Made by a program: the position numbers and the translations under genes. The notes below the pieces were generated by a model that ran no database searches, was not told where the DNA came from, and saw only the letters and a list, made by a program, of their open reading frames with translations. DNA of 6,924 nucleotides from Rhodospirillales bacterium (lineage in GTDB: Bacteria; Pseudomonadota; Alphaproteobacteria; Rhodospirillales; Casp-alpha2): positions 1-6,924 of the forward strand of contig JANQIJ010000328.1 of the NCBI GenBank assembly GCA_028282185.1. Direction: 5' to 3'. Positions 5,903 to 6,924 of the stretch are shown here, piece after piece. How positions within the stretch are numbered: position 1 is the stretch's first letter; every line of letters begins with the position of its first letter.

Positions 5903-6924
5903 ATGACCGCCGATAACACCACGACCAACAAGATGTGGGGCCGCTCGGCCTTCCTGGCCCTTCTGAAGGACGAAGGGGTGACTCATCTGTTCGGCAACCC
6001 GGGGACCACGGAACTGCCGATCATGCATGCGCTGGCCGACCACCCGGACCTGACTTACGTTCTGGGCCTTCAGGAATCCCTGGCCGTCGCCATGGCCGAC
6101 GGTTTCTCCCGCGCCTCGGGCCGGTTGGTCAGCTGCAACGTCCATGTGGCACCCGGGCTGGGCAACGCCATGGGGTCGCTGTTCAACGCCAAGTTCACCA
6201 ACACGCCGATGATTCTGACCGCGGGGCAACAGGAACAGGGCCACGGCCTGACCGAACCGGTGTTGTTCGACGACTTGGTATCGATGGCCCGACCGCTGGT
6301 CAAATGGGCGGTCGAAGTCACCCGCCTGGAGGATCTGCCGCGGATCGTCCGCCGCGCGGCAAAGGTGGCGACCACACCGCCCTGGGGACCGGTGTTCCTA
6401 TCGTTGCCGGGCGACATTCTGAATGCCGAGGCGGGGATCGACTTGGGTTCCGCCAGCCGCATCGAAACCCGCACCCGCCCGGCACAGGACATCCTCGACC
6501 GCCTGGCCGATCGCATCTTGACGGCCGCCAATCCCGTGGTCGTCGTCGGTGACGAAATGGTCAAATGCGATGCGCTGGCCGAGGGTGCCGGCTTCGCCGA
6601 CGTGCTGGGCGCGCCGGTCTACCAACAGACCGCGCCCTACGGCGCCCAGTTCCTGTCGGAACACCCCTGTTTCATGGGGGCGATCATGCGCACGCAGAAG
6701 GCCGCCCGCGACACGCTTGAGCCTTATGACCTGATGATCGCGCTGGGCGCCGACCCGCTGCGCATGTCCGTCGACAGCCCGATCGACCCCCTGCCCGACG
6801 GCATGGCCATCGTTCAGGTCGGGCTCAATGACTGGGACATCGCCAAGAACTACGGTTGCGAGATCGCTGTCCTGGCGGACCTCAAGGAAACCCTGCCGGC
6901 CCTGGCCGAAACCTTGTCGGCGCG
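5903..6924 (+). CDS. Thiamine-diphosphate-dependent enzyme, benzoylformate decarboxylase-like, 3'-truncated by the window edge
   Basis: The frame is open from ATG 5903 to the last base, giving 340 residues of a protein that usually runs to about 520-570. Residues 11-172 form the N-terminal PYR domain: LFGNPGTTELP (29-39), the cofactor-activating glutamate E58 in LQESLAVAMADGFSRASG, NVHVAPGLGNAMG (79-91) with H81, ILTAGQQ (104-110) and RPLVKWAVEV (130-139). The central domain follows (about 193-340). The C-terminal diphosphate-binding domain with its GDG...N motif lies outside the window. By eye it resembles Pseudomonas benzoylformate decarboxylase (MdlC) more than acetolactate synthase or oxalyl-CoA decarboxylase. 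E58 and H81 align with that enzyme's E47 and H70, but T35 replaces S26 and S289 falls where H281 is expected. It is therefore probably a 2-oxoacid decarboxylase or related lyase with a different substrate. An in-frame ATG at 5876 could add nine residues; neither start has a clear Shine-Dalgarno. Confidence 0.9.
   Translation, partial: MTADNTTTNKMWGRSAFLALLKDEGVTHLFGNPGTTELPIMHALADHPDLTYVLGLQESLAVAMADGFSRASGRLVSCNVHVAPGLGNAMGSLFNAKFTNTPMILTAGQQEQGHGLTEPVLFDDLVSMARPLVKWAVEVTRLEDLPRIVRRAAKVATTPPWGPVFLSLPGDILNAEAGIDLGSASRIETRTRPAQDILDRLADRILTAANPVVVVGDEMVKCDALAEGAGFADVLGAPVYQQTAPYGAQFLSEHPCFMGAIMRTQKAARDTLEPYDLMIALGADPLRMSVDSPIDPLPDGMAIVQVGLNDWDIAKNYGCEIAVLADLKETLPALAETLSA

Noticed and set aside
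5055..5903. A 282-codon minus-strand open frame opposite the thioredoxin-like gene
   Set aside because: The plus-strand frame has a signal peptide, WCPGC, cis-Pro and a good ribosome site; the antisense frame has none of these.
1731..6924. An oxalate-degradation module (formyl-CoA transferase plus oxalyl-CoA decarboxylase)
   Set aside because: The ThDP enzyme resembles benzoylformate decarboxylase rather than oxalyl-CoA decarboxylase. It lies about 3 kb away on the other strand with unrelated genes between, so the pair is not a convincing oxalate unit.

Overview
The window is GC-rich, densely packed bacterial chromosome carrying short intergenic gaps and ordinary metabolic and envelope genes. 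UbiX, a CaiB/BaiF CoA-transferase, a secreted TlpA-like thioredoxin, alphaproteobacterial-looking promoters and strong GC codon bias suggest an alphaproteobacterium, perhaps of the Rhodospirillales type. That placement is an inference from gene content and style, not from a marker gene. I see no rRNA, tRNA, CRISPR array, insertion sequence, integrase or phage gene.

Layout. Positions 1-909 (+) hold the C-terminal two thirds of an amidase-signature hydrolase whose N-terminus lies outside the window. It converges, 33 nt away, on a minus-strand pair read right to left: a class III (CaiB/BaiF) CoA-transferase (2954-1731), then a metallo-beta-lactamase-fold hydrolase (1686-943). The 44-nt gap between these two suggests one transcript. 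A 224-nt divergent intergenic region separates the CoA-transferase from a tiny plus-strand lipoprotein gene (3179-3379). That gene is a complete small unit: -10-like box, perfect Shine-Dalgarno, lipobox, alanine-zipper heptads and rho-independent terminator. Next is a bacterial histone-deacetylase-fold protein (3488-4387, +), converging on ubiX (5079-4480, -). Diverging from ubiX is a secreted thioredoxin/TlpA-like protein (5241-5819, +). Last comes a thiamine-diphosphate enzyme related to benzoylformate decarboxylase (5903 to the right edge, +), cut off before its diphosphate-binding domain.

How the genes relate. Apart from the CoA-transferase/MBL pair, the genes look like independent transcription units rather than one pathway. 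The amidase, CoA-transferase, MBL hydrolase and ThDP enzyme all suit catabolism of carboxylic or acyl compounds. The lipoprotein and the thioredoxin-like protein act in the envelope, and UbiX makes the prenylated-FMN cofactor used in ubiquinone synthesis and other UbiD-type decarboxylations. No convincing new multi-gene system is visible. The points most worth following up are the minimal Lpp/OprI-like lipoprotein and the ThDP enzyme, which appears to lack two of the benzoylformate decarboxylase active-site residues.
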